Part shown: piece by piece, positions 25,019 through 34,146 of the stretch | Layout: every line of letters starts with the position of its first letter | Position numbering within the stretch: the stretch's first letter is position 1 | Assembly (NCBI RefSeq): GCF_018760365.1 | Contig: NZ_JAHIAB010000008.1 | Span: forward strand, 62,001-126,000 | Length of the DNA: 64,000 nucleotides | Direction of reading: 5' to 3' | DNA from: Pseudooceanicola endophyticus | Lineage (GTDB): Bacteria > Pseudomonadota > Alphaproteobacteria > Rhodobacterales > Rhodobacteraceae | Position numbers and translations under genes: made by a program | The notes under the pieces: model-generated | The model's input: only the letters and a program-made list of their open reading frames with translations | What the model was told of the DNA's origin: nothing | The model's database searches: none

Positions 25019-25929
25019 TGGCGCTTCTGTTCCTCTCCACCCCCGAACGGGGCGCGGTCTGGAAGCAGGTCTTCGCCGAGGCCGGCGAAGAGATCGTGAT
25101 CGGCGCCGATGCGGTCACCGACCCGGCCGCGATCACCCATATCCTGTGCTGGTCCCCTCCGGGGGACCTCACGCTCTATCCCAACCTTCAGGCGGTGATC
25201 TGCTCGGGCGCGGGTGTCGATCACATCCGCCCCGTGCCCGAGGGCGTCGCGCTGGTGCGCACGCTTGCCCCGGGGATCGAGGGCATGGTGCGCGACTGGG
25301 TGGTAATGGCCAGCCTCATGCTGCACCGCGACATGCCGGCCTATCTGGATCAGGCGGGGCAGGGGCTCTGGCAGGAACATCCGACCCGCCAGGCGCGCTC
25401 GCGCCGGGTCGGGATCATGGGCACGGGCCGGATCGGGCGCAAGGTGGCCGAAACGCTTCGGGCGCTCGACTTCCCGGTGCTGGGCTATTCCCGTTCGGGC
25501 CGCCCGGTCGAGGGGCTTGAGGTCTGCGGGCAGGATATGCTGGATACCTTCCTCGCGCAGACGGATCTGCTGATCTGCCTGTTGCCGCTGACCGACGAAA
25601 CCCGCGGCCTGATGGATGCGGCCTTCCTGGCGAAACTGCCGAAGGGCGCGCTTCTGGTCCATGCCGGGCGCGGGGCGCAGCTGCATCTGGATGCGCTTGG
25701 TGCGGCGCTCGACAGCGGTCAGATCGGGGCGGCCATGCTGGATGTCACCGATCCCGAACCGCTGCCGCAGGACCATTGGGCCTGGACGCATCCGAAGGTC
25801 GTGGTGACGCCGCATATCGGTTCCGTGACGGATTACGAAGAGGGCGCGCGCCATGGGCTGAACGTGATCCGGGCAGGGCGCGCAGGTGAAGAACTGCCCG
25901 GTCTGGTCGATCCGGCGCGCGGGTACTGA
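25018..25929 (+). CDS. 2-hydroxyacid dehydrogenase, glyoxylate/hydroxypyruvate reductase A-like
   Basis: 303 residues. ATG 25018 overlaps the aminotransferase TGA. The NAD(P) fold is VGIMGTGRIGRKVAETL; the substrate Arg is in VHAGRGAQL, where most relatives have N-A-R-G-G; the catalytic acid/His pair is in DPEPLPQDHWAWTHPKVVVTPHIGS. The short N-terminal domain resembles GhrA, which reduces glyoxylate and hydroxypyruvate. A second, different member of the family is at 8340. Ends before a 240-bp gap. Confidence 0.88.
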   Translation: MALLFLSTPERGAVWKQVFAEAGEEIVIGADAVTDPAAITHILCWSPPGDLTLYPNLQAVICSGAGVDHIRPVPEGVALVRTLAPGIEGMVRDWVVMASLMLHRDMPAYLDQAGQGLWQEHPTRQARSRRVGIMGTGRIGRKVAETLRALDFPVLGYSRSGRPVEGLEVCGQDMLDTFLAQTDLLICLLPLTDETRGLMDAAFLAKLPKGALLVHAGRGAQLHLDALGAALDSGQIGAAMLDVTDPEPLPQDHWAWTHPKVVVTPHIGSVTDYEEGARHGLNVIRAGRAGEELPGLVDPARGY

Positions 25930-26093
25930 GCCCGCATACCGAGGCGGGCGCAGCAGACCGCCGGATCTGCTGCGCCGCGCCCGAATAGAGAAGAAAATGC
26001 CGCCTCCCGCATGGATTATGGATCCATGGACCCGCCCATCCGGGAGAGGCTGATCCCAGGGCCGGGATCCAGCCCCAGGCATCCCCCAGGACC

Positions 26094-26116
26094 GTCCGCG
26101 CCCCTCCCGCGCGGAC
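26094..26116. other. Hairpin in the 240-bp gap before the HAD gene
   Basis: Perfect 8-bp stem GTCCGCGC / GCGCGGAC with a seven-base loop, about 54 bp ahead of the next start. It could be a weak terminator for the aminotransferase operon or a leader structure. The rest of the 25930-26169 gap shows nothing I can name. Confidence 0.35.
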
Positions 26117-26169
26117 TTCAGCAGAAGGCCAGCCACCCTCAGTGGCTCTTCCAGGAAAGGACTGCCGTG

Positions 26170-26907
26170 ATGACGGCGATGACGACCGTGAAACCCCTGA
26201 CCGAATTCTCCTATGTCACCTTCGACGTGGTGGGCACGCTGATCGACTTCGAAGGCGCCATCAAGGACGGGCTTGCTGCCATCGCCGAGAAGGCCGGGAT
26301 GGACATCGACGGAGAGGCCGCCCTGGCGATCTACCGCGATGCCCGCTACGAGCCGGACGCGCTGCGCTTCCCCGATGATCTGGGCCGCTGCTTCTCGCGC
26401 ATTGCCGAGAAGACCGGCCTGCCCGACACCGAGGAAAACCGCCAGTTCATGATCGACATGGTGGGCGATGCGAAACCCTTCCCCGACAGCGCCGCCGCTA
26501 TGGCCAAGCTGAAGGCGCGCTACAAGCTGATCGCGATGACCAACGCGCGTCGCTGGGCCTTCGACAAATACGCCGAGAAGCTGGGCCAGCCGTTCTGGGC
26601 GGGCTTCACCACCGACGATACCGGCTGCGAAAAGCCCAACCCCGACTATTTCCACCAGGTCTTCGCCTATGTGGAGAAGGACGGCGGCTCCAAGGATGAC
26701 ATCCTGCACACCGCGCAAAGCCAGTACCACGACATCGGCATCTCGCGCGAGCTGGGCATGACCAATGCCTGGATCCAGCGCCGGCACGCCCAGAAGGGCT
26801 ATGGCGGCACGATCGAGCCGAAGGAGTTCACTGAGCCCGACTACCACTTCCACGCCCTGGCCGAACTGGCCGAGGCGGCAGAGGACGCCTTCGCGACGAA
26901 GGCATGA
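26170..26907 (+). CDS. HAD-superfamily hydrolase, second dehalogenase-type paralogue
   Basis: 245 residues from ATG 26170, with AAGGA eight bases before it; the open frame upstream is leader. Nucleophile in FDVVGTLIDF, motif II in AMTNARRW, Lys in CEKPNPDYF, motif III in QSQYHDIGISRELGM. As in the copy at 20333, the halide-contacting Asn of L-2-haloacid dehalogenases is replaced (Gln here), so a different hydrolase activity is likely. It is 63 bp upstream of an ABC importer operon and may process an imported phosphorylated or related ligand. Confidence 0.82.
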   Translation: MTAMTTVKPLTEFSYVTFDVVGTLIDFEGAIKDGLAAIAEKAGMDIDGEAALAIYRDARYEPDALRFPDDLGRCFSRIAEKTGLPDTEENRQFMIDMVGDAKPFPDSAAAMAKLKARYKLIAMTNARRWAFDKYAEKLGQPFWAGFTTDDTGCEKPNPDYFHQVFAYVEKDGGSKDDILHTAQSQYHDIGISRELGMTNAWIQRRHAQKGYGGTIEPKEFTEPDYHFHALAELAEAAEDAFATKA

Positions 26908-26970
26908 TCCGGCCCCAGGCGGCCTGAAGATCGCCGGACGCCGTTCAAACACACCAACGAGGAGTAGACC

Positions 26971-28581
26971 ATGACGAAGACCCCGACCAACTGGACCCAT
27001 CGCGACGATGCGATGGTCGAGCACATGATCCGTCGCGGCGCCAGCCGCCGCGACCTGCTGAAGATGCTGATGGCCTCGGGCGTCGGTGTCGCGGCCGGTG
27101 GTTCGCTGCTGATGCGCGCCACCACCGCCGTCGCCGCCACCCCGGTCTCGGGCGGTTCGCTCCGCGCGGCCGGCTGGTCTTCGTCCACCGCCGACACGCT
27201 GGACCCGGCGAAGGCGTCGCTGTCGACCGACTACGTGCGCTGCTGCTCGGTCTACAACCGCCTGACCTTCCTGGACGAGCACGGCGAAGTGCAGATGGAA
27301 CTGGCCGACGACATCGCCACCGACGATGCACAGACCTGGCAGATCACGCTGAAGTCCGGCGTCACCTTCCACGACGGCAAGACCCTGACCGCCGACGATG
27401 TCGTCTACTCGCTGAAGCGTCACCTCGACCCGGCCGTGGGCTCCAAGGTGAACTCCATCGCCAAGCAGATGACCGAGATTTCCAAGGTCGACGACAAGAC
27501 CGTGAAGATCGTGCTGGCCGCCGCCAACGCCGACCTTCCGACCATCCTGGCGCTGCACCACTTCATGATCGTGGCCGATGGCACCACCGATTTCACCAAG
27601 GCCAACGGCACCGGTGCCTTCGTCATGGAAACCTTCGAGCCGGGCGTGAAGTCCGTCGGCGTGAAGAACACCAACTACTGGAAGCCCGAAGGCCCCTACC
27701 TCGACAGCTTCGAGTTCTTCGCGATCTCCGACAACAACGCCCGCGTCAACGCGCTGATGTCGGGTGACATCCAGCTGGCGGCCTCGATCAACCCGCGCTC
27801 CATGCGCCTGCTCAAGGGCAACTCCAACGTCGCGACCTCGGTCACGACCTCGGGCAACTACACCAACCTCAACATGCGCCTTGACCTGAACCCCGGTGAC
27901 AAGGCCGGCTTCGTCGAGGGCATGAAGTACCTGATCAACCGCGAGGCCATCCAGAAGTCGGTGTTCCGCGGCCTGGCCGAGATCGCCAACGACCAGCCGG
28001 TCTCCTCGGCGAACCGCTACCACAACCCGAACCTCAAGCCGCGCGAGTTCGACCCCGAGAAGGCCAAGGCGCTGTTCGACAAGGCCGGCCTGCTGGGCAC
28101 CGAGATCCCGATCGTCGCCTCCGACGCGGCCACCGCCTCGGTCGACATGGCGACCATCGTGCAGCAGTCGGGCGACCAGATCGGCATGAAGTTCAAGGTC
28201 GATCGCGTGCCCTCCGACGGCTACTGGTCGAACTACTGGCTGAAGGCGCCGGTGCACTTCGGCAACATCAACCCGCGCCCGACCCCGGACATCCTGTTCT
28301 CGCTGCTCTACGCTTCGGACGCGCCCTGGAACGAAAGCCAGTACAAGTCGCCGAAGTTCGACAAGATGCTGGTCGAGGCCCGTGGTGCCCTGGACGACGC
28401 CAAGCGCAAGGAAATCTACTGGGAGATGCAGGAAATGGTCGCCAACGAGGCCGGCACCGCGATCCCGGTCTACATTTCCAACGTCGATGCGCTGTCCTCG
28501 AAGGTCGGTGGCCTCAAGCCCAACCCGCTGGGCGGCATGATGGGCTATGCTTTCGCCGAATACGTCTGGCTGAACGCCTGA
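26971..28581 (+). CDS. ABC transporter substrate-binding protein, oligopeptide/opine family 5
   Basis: 536 residues with a twin-arginine signal: SRRDLLKMLMASGVGVAAG around residues 25-43, so it is probably exported folded by Tat. The mature protein shows the family 5 signature in the region of DDVVYSLKRH and the long two-lobe layout of DppA/OppA proteins. It binds a peptide, opine or similar ligand in the periplasm for the permeases encoded next. A stable hairpin lies between it and the first permease, a common device for making more binding protein than channel. Codon use here is strikingly regular, suggesting high expression. Confidence 0.93.
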   Translation: MTKTPTNWTHRDDAMVEHMIRRGASRRDLLKMLMASGVGVAAGGSLLMRATTAVAATPVSGGSLRAAGWSSSTADTLDPAKASLSTDYVRCCSVYNRLTFLDEHGEVQMELADDIATDDAQTWQITLKSGVTFHDGKTLTADDVVYSLKRHLDPAVGSKVNSIAKQMTEISKVDDKTVKIVLAAANADLPTILALHHFMIVADGTTDFTKANGTGAFVMETFEPGVKSVGVKNTNYWKPEGPYLDSFEFFAISDNNARVNALMSGDIQLAASINPRSMRLLKGNSNVATSVTTSGNYTNLNMRLDLNPGDKAGFVEGMKYLINREAIQKSVFRGLAEIANDQPVSSANRYHNPNLKPREFDPEKAKALFDKAGLLGTEIPIVASDAATASVDMATIVQQSGDQIGMKFKVDRVPSDGYWSNYWLKAPVHFGNINPRPTPDILFSLLYASDAPWNESQYKSPKFDKMLVEARGALDDAKRKEIYWEMQEMVANEAGTAIPVYISNVDALSSKVGGLKPNPLGGMMGYAFAEYVWLNA

Positions 28582-28587
28582 TCCCCT

Positions 28588-28616
28588 GCCGGGCGGGTCG
28601 CTCCGATCCGCCCGGC
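28588..28616 (+). other. Intercistronic hairpin between binding protein and permease
   Basis: A 12-bp stem (GCCGGGCGGGTC with GATCCGCCCGGC, one G-T pair) and a five-base loop, seven bases after the binding-protein stop. No T-tract. Likely protects the upstream message or attenuates the permease genes. Confidence 0.65.
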
Positions 28617-28648
28617 CCCCGATACGACACCAAACGCCGAGGTCGCCA

Positions 28649-29608
28649 TTGCTCCGCTCTCTCACCACATGGATGCTCGTCGGCCAGCGCCTTGCCATCG
28701 CGCTGCTGACCCTGGTCATCGTTTCCTTCGCCGTCTTCTTCGCAACCGAGCTTCTTCCCGGAGACGTGGCCCAGATCCTGCTTGGCCAGGCCGCCACGCC
28801 CGAGGCGGTGGCCGGTCTGCGCAAGGCGATGGGCCTCGATGAACCGGCCATCTTGCGGTTCCTGGGCTGGCTGGCGGGGCTGCTGCACGGCGACCTCGGC
28901 ACGTCCTACGTCAACCACATGGCGGTGGCGCAGCTGATCGGAGACCGGCTGGTCAACTCGTTGAAGCTGGCCGGCATCACCACGCTGGTCTCGGTGCCGG
29001 TGTCGCTGGTACTGGGCATCTCGGCGGCGATGTGGCGCGGCTCTATCCTGGACCGGGTGGTCACGGTGTTGACCATCTCGGTGATCTCGGTGCCGGAATT
29101 CATGGTGGCGACGCTGGCGGTGCTGATCTTCGCGGTCTGGCTGGGCTGGCTGCCGGCGCTGTCCTACGCCGCCGACACCAGCAGCTTCACCGCCATTCTG
29201 AAGGCCTATGCCATGCCGGTGATCACGCTGACCTTCGTGGTCTCGGCGCAGATGATCCGCATGACCCGCGCCGCGGTGATCGAGACGATCAACACCCCCT
29301 ACGTGGAAATGGCCCTGCTGAAGGGCGCGCGGCGCTCGCGGATGGTGCTGCGCCATGCCCTGCCGAACGCCCTGGGCCCGATTGCCAATGCCATCGCGCT
29401 GTCGCTGTCCTACCTCGTCGGCGGCGTGATCATCGTCGAGACGATCTTCAACTATCCCGGCGTCGCCAAGCTGATGGTGGATGCGGTCTCGACCCGGGAC
29501 CTGCCGCTGATCCAGTCCTGCGCGATGATCTTCTGCGTCAGCTACCTGTCGCTGATCACCCTCGCCGACCTGATTGCCATTCTCTCCAACCCGAGGCTGC
29601 GCCGCTGA
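28649..29608 (+). CDS. ABC transporter permease, DppB-like
   Basis: 319 residues from a TTG with GAGG six bases upstream; a downstream ATG at 28673 would cut into the first membrane helix. Six membrane segments, the N-terminal TELLPGD motif of DppB/OppB proteins, and the EAA loop EMALLKGARRSRMVLRHALPNALGP that contacts the ATPase. It forms the inner-membrane channel with the second permease, whose ATG overlaps its stop. Confidence 0.92.
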   Translation: MLRSLTTWMLVGQRLAIALLTLVIVSFAVFFATELLPGDVAQILLGQAATPEAVAGLRKAMGLDEPAILRFLGWLAGLLHGDLGTSYVNHMAVAQLIGDRLVNSLKLAGITTLVSVPVSLVLGISAAMWRGSILDRVVTVLTISVISVPEFMVATLAVLIFAVWLGWLPALSYAADTSSFTAILKAYAMPVITLTFVVSAQMIRMTRAAVIETINTPYVEMALLKGARRSRMVLRHALPNALGPIANAIALSLSYLVGGVIIVETIFNYPGVAKLMVDAVSTRDLPLIQSCAMIFCVSYLSLITLADLIAILSNPRLRR

Positions 29609-30462
29609 TGACCGACAAGGCTCTTTCCTTCCGCCTGCCGACGCCCCGCAACCTGGGCTATTCCTTCAACTGGGTGGGCCGCATCGGTCTGCTGGTGATC
29701 CTGTTCTGGGCCGTCGTCGCCATCATCGGCCCCGAGATCGCCCCCTATCCCCCGGGCGAGATCGTCAACTGGGACTACTTCACCCCGATGTCCCATGATT
29801 ACCTGCTGGGCACCGACTACCTGGGCCGGGACGTGCTGTCGCGGATCCTGATGGGCGCGCGCTACACCGTCGGCATCGCGCTGGTCTCGGTCTTCCTGGC
29901 CTGCGCGGGCGGCGTCATCCTGGGCATGGTCGCGGCTGTCGTGGGCGGCTGGTTCGACATGATCCTGTCGCGGCTGCTGGATGCATTCAACGGCATCCCC
30001 TCGCTGCTCTTCGGGCTGGTGACCGTGGCGGCCGTGGGATCCTCCATCCCGGTTCTGGTGCTGACGCTGGCGGCGATCTACCTGCCCGGCAGCTACCGCT
30101 TTGCCCGCGCCCTCTCGGTCAACGTCAACACCATGGACTTCGTCACCGTGGCCCGCGCCCGTGGCGAAAGGACCCCCTACCTGATCCTGCGCGAGATCTT
30201 CCCGAACATTCTTGGCCCCGTGCTGGCCGACCTTGGCCTGCGCTTCGTCTTCATCGTGCTGGTGCTGTCGGGCCTGTCGTTCCTGGGTCTGGGCGTGCAG
30301 CCGCCCAATGCTGACTGGGGTGCGCTGGTGCGCGAGAACATCGAGGGGCTGTCGCTGGGCGCGCCGGCGATCCTCTTCCCCTCGGTCGCCATCGCCTCGC
30401 TGACCATCTCGGTGAACATGTTCATCGACAACCTGCCCACCAAGATCCGCGACAGGAGCTGA
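29608..30462 (+). CDS. ABC transporter permease, DppC-like
   Basis: 284 residues. ATG 29608 overlaps the previous TGA, and the start of the protein (RLPTPRNLGYSFNWVGRIG) leads into the first membrane helix. The DppC/OppC hallmarks are present: a periplasmic loop with HDYLLGTDYLGRDVLSRILMGAR, and the EAA loop FVTVARARGERTPYLILREIFPNI. It pairs with the DppB-like subunit. The ATPase gene follows after three bases. Confidence 0.92.
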   Translation: MTDKALSFRLPTPRNLGYSFNWVGRIGLLVILFWAVVAIIGPEIAPYPPGEIVNWDYFTPMSHDYLLGTDYLGRDVLSRILMGARYTVGIALVSVFLACAGGVILGMVAAVVGGWFDMILSRLLDAFNGIPSLLFGLVTVAAVGSSIPVLVLTLAAIYLPGSYRFARALSVNVNTMDFVTVARARGERTPYLILREIFPNILGPVLADLGLRFVFIVLVLSGLSFLGLGVQPPNADWGALVRENIEGLSLGAPAILFPSVAIASLTISVNMFIDNLPTKIRDRS

Positions 30463-30465
30463 CCC

Positions 30466-32127
30466 ATGAGCACCCCCCTCGTTTCCGTCCGCGACCTGAA
30501 GATCGGCGCCACCACCGACAGCGGCCGCCACGTGGAGATCATCAAGGGCGTCAGCTTCGACATCGCCCCCGGAGAGATCGTGGCGCTGATCGGCGAAAGC
30601 GGCTCGGGCAAGACCACCATCGCGCTGTCGCTGATGGGCCATACCCGCACCGGCTGCCGGATCGAGGGCGGAGAGATCCGCCTGGGCGCCAACACCGTCA
30701 CCGCCATGAGCGAGGGCCAGCGCGCCGAGATCCGCGGCACCGAGGTCTCCTACGTGCCGCAATCGGCTGCCGCCGCCTTCAACCCCAGCCAGCGGATCAT
30801 GGACCAGGTGATCGAGATCACCGCGATCCACAAGCTGATGCCGCGCGACGCCGCCGAGAAGAAGGCGGTTGAGCTGTTCCGCGCCCTGGCGCTGCCCCAT
30901 GCCGACACCATCGGGTCACGCTATCCCCACCAGGTCTCGGGGGGGCAGCTGCAGCGGCTTTCGGCGGCGATGGCGCTGATCGGCGATCCGAAGCTGGTGA
31001 TCTTCGACGAACCCACCACCGCGCTCGACGTGACCACCCAGATCGAGGTGCTGCGCGCCTTCCGCTCGGTGATGGAGAAGGGCGGCATGGCAGGCGTCTA
31101 CGTCAGCCACGACCTGGCCGTCGTGGCCCAGATCGCCGACCGGATCATCGTGCTGAAAGGTGGAGAGATCCAGGAAGAGGGAGCGACCCAGCAGATCCTC
31201 GACGCCCCCGCCCATCCCTACACCCGAGAGCTTCTGGCGGCCTTCGAACCGGTGCTGCACAAGCCGCTGGAATTCGACGATGCCGACCACCAGCCGCCGA
31301 TCCTGGAGGTGCGCAACCTCTCGGCCGGCTACGGGCCGATCCGCAACGGAGAGCCGGGGGCGAAGATCCTCAAGGATATCAACTTCGCGCTGGAACGGGG
31401 CCGCAACCTTGGCGTGATCGGGGAAAGCGGCTCGGGCAAGTCGACCCTGGCGCGCGCCGTAGCGGGCATCCTGCCGCCCTACCGGGGCGAGGTTCTGGTC
31501 GACGGTTTCCAGCAGGAGGCGAGCCTCGCGCAGCGTTCGAAGGAACAGCTGCGCCATGCCCAGATCGTCTTCCAGCTGGCCGACACCGCGCTGAACCCCG
31601 CGCAGTCGATCGAGACCATCCTGGGCCGCCCGCTGACCTTCTACCACGGCATGAAGGGCAAGGCCCGCGAGGCCCGCGTGATCGAGCTTCTGGACATGGT
31701 GCGCCTGCCGGCGAACCTGCGTCACCGGCTTCCGTCCGAACTTTCGGGCGGGCAGAAGCAGCGGATCAACCTGGCCCGGGCGCTGGCTGCCGAACCCCAG
31801 CTGATCCTCTGCGACGAGATCACCTCGGCGCTCGATACCGTGGTTGCCGCCGCGATCATCGACCTGCTGAAGGAGCTGCAGCGCGAACTGCGGCTGTCCT
31901 ACATGTTCATCAGCCACGACCTTTCGACGGTCGAGGCGATCTGCGATGACGTGCTGGTGATGTACAAGGGCGAGGTGGTCGAACGCCTGCCTGCCGCAAA
32001 AATGAGCACCGATGCGACCCATCCCTATTCGCAGCTTCTGGTGTCCTCGGTGCCGAAGCTCGACACCGGGTGGCTGTCCGGCCTCGAGCAGGACCCGGCG
32101 CTGCTGGAACGCTTCGGCAACCGCTGA
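30466..32127 (+). CDS. ABC transporter ATP-binding protein with two fused ATPase domains
   Basis: 553 residues holding both nucleotide-binding domains that other dipeptide systems encode as DppD and DppF. Each half has Walker A (IGESGSGKTTI and IGESGSGKSTL), a signature (VSGGQLQR and LSGGQKQR), Walker B (VIFDEPTTAL; in the second half ILCDEITSAL) and a switch His (YVSHDL, FISHDL). It energises the importer encoded upstream. Some second-half residues deviate slightly (CDEITSA for the usual DEPTSA), which is common in these fused subunits. Confidence 0.94.
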   Translation: MSTPLVSVRDLKIGATTDSGRHVEIIKGVSFDIAPGEIVALIGESGSGKTTIALSLMGHTRTGCRIEGGEIRLGANTVTAMSEGQRAEIRGTEVSYVPQSAAAAFNPSQRIMDQVIEITAIHKLMPRDAAEKKAVELFRALALPHADTIGSRYPHQVSGGQLQRLSAAMALIGDPKLVIFDEPTTALDVTTQIEVLRAFRSVMEKGGMAGVYVSHDLAVVAQIADRIIVLKGGEIQEEGATQQILDAPAHPYTRELLAAFEPVLHKPLEFDDADHQPPILEVRNLSAGYGPIRNGEPGAKILKDINFALERGRNLGVIGESGSGKSTLARAVAGILPPYRGEVLVDGFQQEASLAQRSKEQLRHAQIVFQLADTALNPAQSIETILGRPLTFYHGMKGKAREARVIELLDMVRLPANLRHRLPSELSGGQKQRINLARALAAEPQLILCDEITSALDTVVAAAIIDLLKELQRELRLSYMFISHDLSTVEAICDDVLVMYKGEVVERLPAAKMSTDATHPYSQLLVSSVPKLDTGWLSGLEQDPALLERFGNR

Positions 32128-32136
32128 GCCGCCGGC

Positions 32137-32163
32137 GGGGCAGGGGGGATCGCCCCTTGCCCC
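32137..32163. terminator. Possible terminator between the ABC operon and the Lrp gene
   Basis: GGGGCAGGGG (32137-32146) can pair with CCCCTTGCCCC (32153-32163) with one bulge, between convergent genes ending at 32127 (+) and 32163 (-). No T-tract, so weaker than the other terminators here. Confidence 0.4.
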
Positions 32164-32660
32164 TACAGCTTGTCGGCGAACAGCCGGCTGAGCGGGATCT
32201 GGGTCTTGGCGAAGGGCGTCTTCATGACGACGAAGCTGAAGTACTTGTCGATCCCCACCTCGTCGCGGTCGATCAGCGCCTCGATGATGGTCTGGTAGTC
32301 CGAGATCGACCCGCAGACGAATTTCGCCAGATAATCGTACCCGCCCGAGACCAGGTGGCATTCGACGCAGCTGTCGACCTTTTCCAGCGCGTCCTGGAAA
32401 CGGGCAAAATCGATCTGGCGGTGGTTTTTCAGGGTGAATTCAGTGAAAACTGTCAGCGTTTCCCCCAGCTTCGGCACGTCGATCTGTGCCGCGTAGCCGG
32501 TGATATAGCCCGACTGCTGCAATTTCTTCACCCGCATGAGGCAGGGTGAGGGCGACAGGGCAACCTTGTCGGCCAGCTCCACGTTGGTGATCCGCCCATT
32601 GCGCTGCAACTCGGCAAGAATCTTCAGGTCGATCCGGTCGAGCTTGTATCGGGCAGTCAT
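32163..32660 (-). CDS. Lrp/AsnC-family transcriptional regulator
   Basis: 165 residues from ATG 32660; a TTG five codons earlier is possible but lacks a ribosome site. N-terminal winged helix: LDRIDLKILAELQRNGRITNVELADKVALSPSPCLMRVKKLQQSGYITGY, the classic Lrp DNA-binding unit, then the RAM effector domain with VSGGYDYLAKFVC where amino acids bind. It is divergent from the DAO-type oxidase at 32819 with 158 bp between, and likely controls it in response to an amino acid. Confidence 0.93.
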   Translation of the reverse strand: MTARYKLDRIDLKILAELQRNGRITNVELADKVALSPSPCLMRVKKLQQSGYITGYAAQIDVPKLGETLTVFTEFTLKNHRQIDFARFQDALEKVDSCVECHLVSGGYDYLAKFVCGSISDYQTIIEALIDRDEVGIDKYFSFVVMKTPFAKTQIPLSRLFADKL

Positions 32661-32698
32661 GCGGGGCGTTCCCAAGTCTTTGTCATTGTGGTCTGAAA

Positions 32699-32712
32699 AG
32701 GCCAGGTGGCCT
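32699..32712. promoter_or_regulatory. Inverted repeat in the Lrp / oxidase divergent promoter region
   Basis: AGGCCA-GG-TGGCCT, a perfect six-base inverted repeat 39 bp upstream of the Lrp start and 107 bp upstream of the oxidase start. Candidate operator; the rest of the 158-bp interval has no clear -35/-10 pair. Confidence 0.4.
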
Positions 32713-32818
32713 GTCGTGTCAATCGCATTCGGAAGGATATGCCGTCAGCCTGCGGGAATTGGCAGATGGCGCTGATGCGGTGATGGTACTCCTGTCTCAA
32801 ATACCGGAGTGAGACGCC

Positions 32819-34144
32819 ATGACCGCCCCCCTTCTGCCCATCGTAACACAGGATCTTCCCCCCGAGAGCGCCGATTGTGTCGTCATCGGTGCGGGCATCG
32901 TGGGGGTCAGCACCGCCTACTGGCTGGCGCGGGCCGGGCAGCGGGTCGTGCTGGTCGAAAAGGGCCGCGTCGGCGCCGAGCAATCCAGCCGCAACTGGGG
33001 CTGGTGCCGCCAGCAGAACCGTGACGCCCGCGAACTTCCGCTGTCGACCCAAAGCCTCGGCCTCTGGGAAGAGATGACCAGCGATATCGGCGAGGACCTG
33101 GGCTTTCGTCGCTGCGGCCTGCTCTATCTTTCCCGCGATCCGGCCGAGATCGAGGGCTGGGCGAAATGGGGCCGCTTCGCGCGGGGCGAGGGGATCGACA
33201 CCCGGATGCTGGACGCGACCGAAGCCGCCGAGCGTGGCCGTGCCACCGGCCAGTCCTGGGCGGGCGGGGTCTGGTCGCCGACCGACGGCATCGCCGATCC
33301 CTCGCGCGCCGCGCCGCTGATCGCCAAGGGCGTGATGAAGCATGGCGGCATCGTCGTGCAGGGCTGCGCAGCGCGCGGGCTGGAGCTGGAGGGCGGCGCG
33401 GTCAGTGCGGTGGTGACGGAAAAGGGCAGGATCCGCACCCGCCAGGTGGTGCTGTCGGGCGGCGCCTGGGCGGCCAGCTTCCTGCACCAGCAGGGCATCG
33501 CCTTCCCGCAAAGCGCCGTGCGCTCTTCCATCCTGTCGGTGGGGCCCGGGGTTGAAGGTCTGCCGCCGGCGCTGCACACCAAGGACATCTCGGTCACCGC
33601 GCGCGGCGATGGCGCCTGGACGCTGGCGATCTCGGGGCGGGCCAGCCTGGACCTGACGCCGGGCGCGCTGATGGGGCTGAAGCATTTCCTGCCGATGGCC
33701 GCAAAGCGCTGGCGGGTGCTCTCTCCGGGCGGGTTGCAGGCCTGGCGCGCCGGGCACGAGACCCGCAAACGCTGGGCGCTGGACCGCGAAACCCCGATGG
33801 AGCGGATGCGCATCCTCGATCCCAAGCCCTCTGCCGCGTTGATCCGCGAGACGCTGAACAATGCCCACCGCCTGCTGCCGGCGCTGAAGGGCCTGCCGGT
33901 GCAGGCGACCTGGGCGGGCTATATCGACAGTACTCCCGACGGCGTGCCGGTGATCGACACCGACATCGGCCTGCCCGGGCTGACGCTGGCGGCGGGCCTG
34001 TCGGGCCATGGCTTCGGCATCGGGCCGGGGGTCGGGCATCTGGTGGCCGACATGCTGCTGGGCCGCGATCCGATCACCGAAACCCGCCAGTACCGGCTGG
34101 CGCGCTTCGGCCAGTCGCAATGGGGCAAGGTGTCGGAGTTCTGA
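32819..34144 (+). CDS. FAD-dependent amino acid / amine oxidoreductase (DAO family)
   Basis: 441 residues with a FAD-binding N-terminus (CVVIGAGIVGVSTAYWLARAGQRVVLVEKGRVG), the flavin-contact region EQSSRNWGWCRQQNRD, and a C-terminal GLSGHGFGIGPGVGHLVADMLLG. The family comprises D-amino acid, sarcosine and glycine-type oxidases and dehydrogenases. It deaminates an amine or amino acid. GGAG lies nine bases before the ATG. It converges tail-to-tail with a second DAO gene with only two bases between stops. Confidence 0.9.
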   Translation: MTAPLLPIVTQDLPPESADCVVIGAGIVGVSTAYWLARAGQRVVLVEKGRVGAEQSSRNWGWCRQQNRDARELPLSTQSLGLWEEMTSDIGEDLGFRRCGLLYLSRDPAEIEGWAKWGRFARGEGIDTRMLDATEAAERGRATGQSWAGGVWSPTDGIADPSRAAPLIAKGVMKHGGIVVQGCAARGLELEGGAVSAVVTEKGRIRTRQVVLSGGAWAASFLHQQGIAFPQSAVRSSILSVGPGVEGLPPALHTKDISVTARGDGAWTLAISGRASLDLTPGALMGLKHFLPMAAKRWRVLSPGGLQAWRAGHETRKRWALDRETPMERMRILDPKPSAALIRETLNNAHRLLPALKGLPVQATWAGYIDSTPDGVPVIDTDIGLPGLTLAAGLSGHGFGIGPGVGHLVADMLLGRDPITETRQYRLARFGQSQWGKVSEF

Positions 34145-34146
34145 TC

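Noticed and set aside
24904-28902. 1332-codon minus-strand open frame
   Set aside because: Antisense to the aminotransferase, reductase, HAD and binding-protein genes; absence of stops reflects GC content and codon bias.
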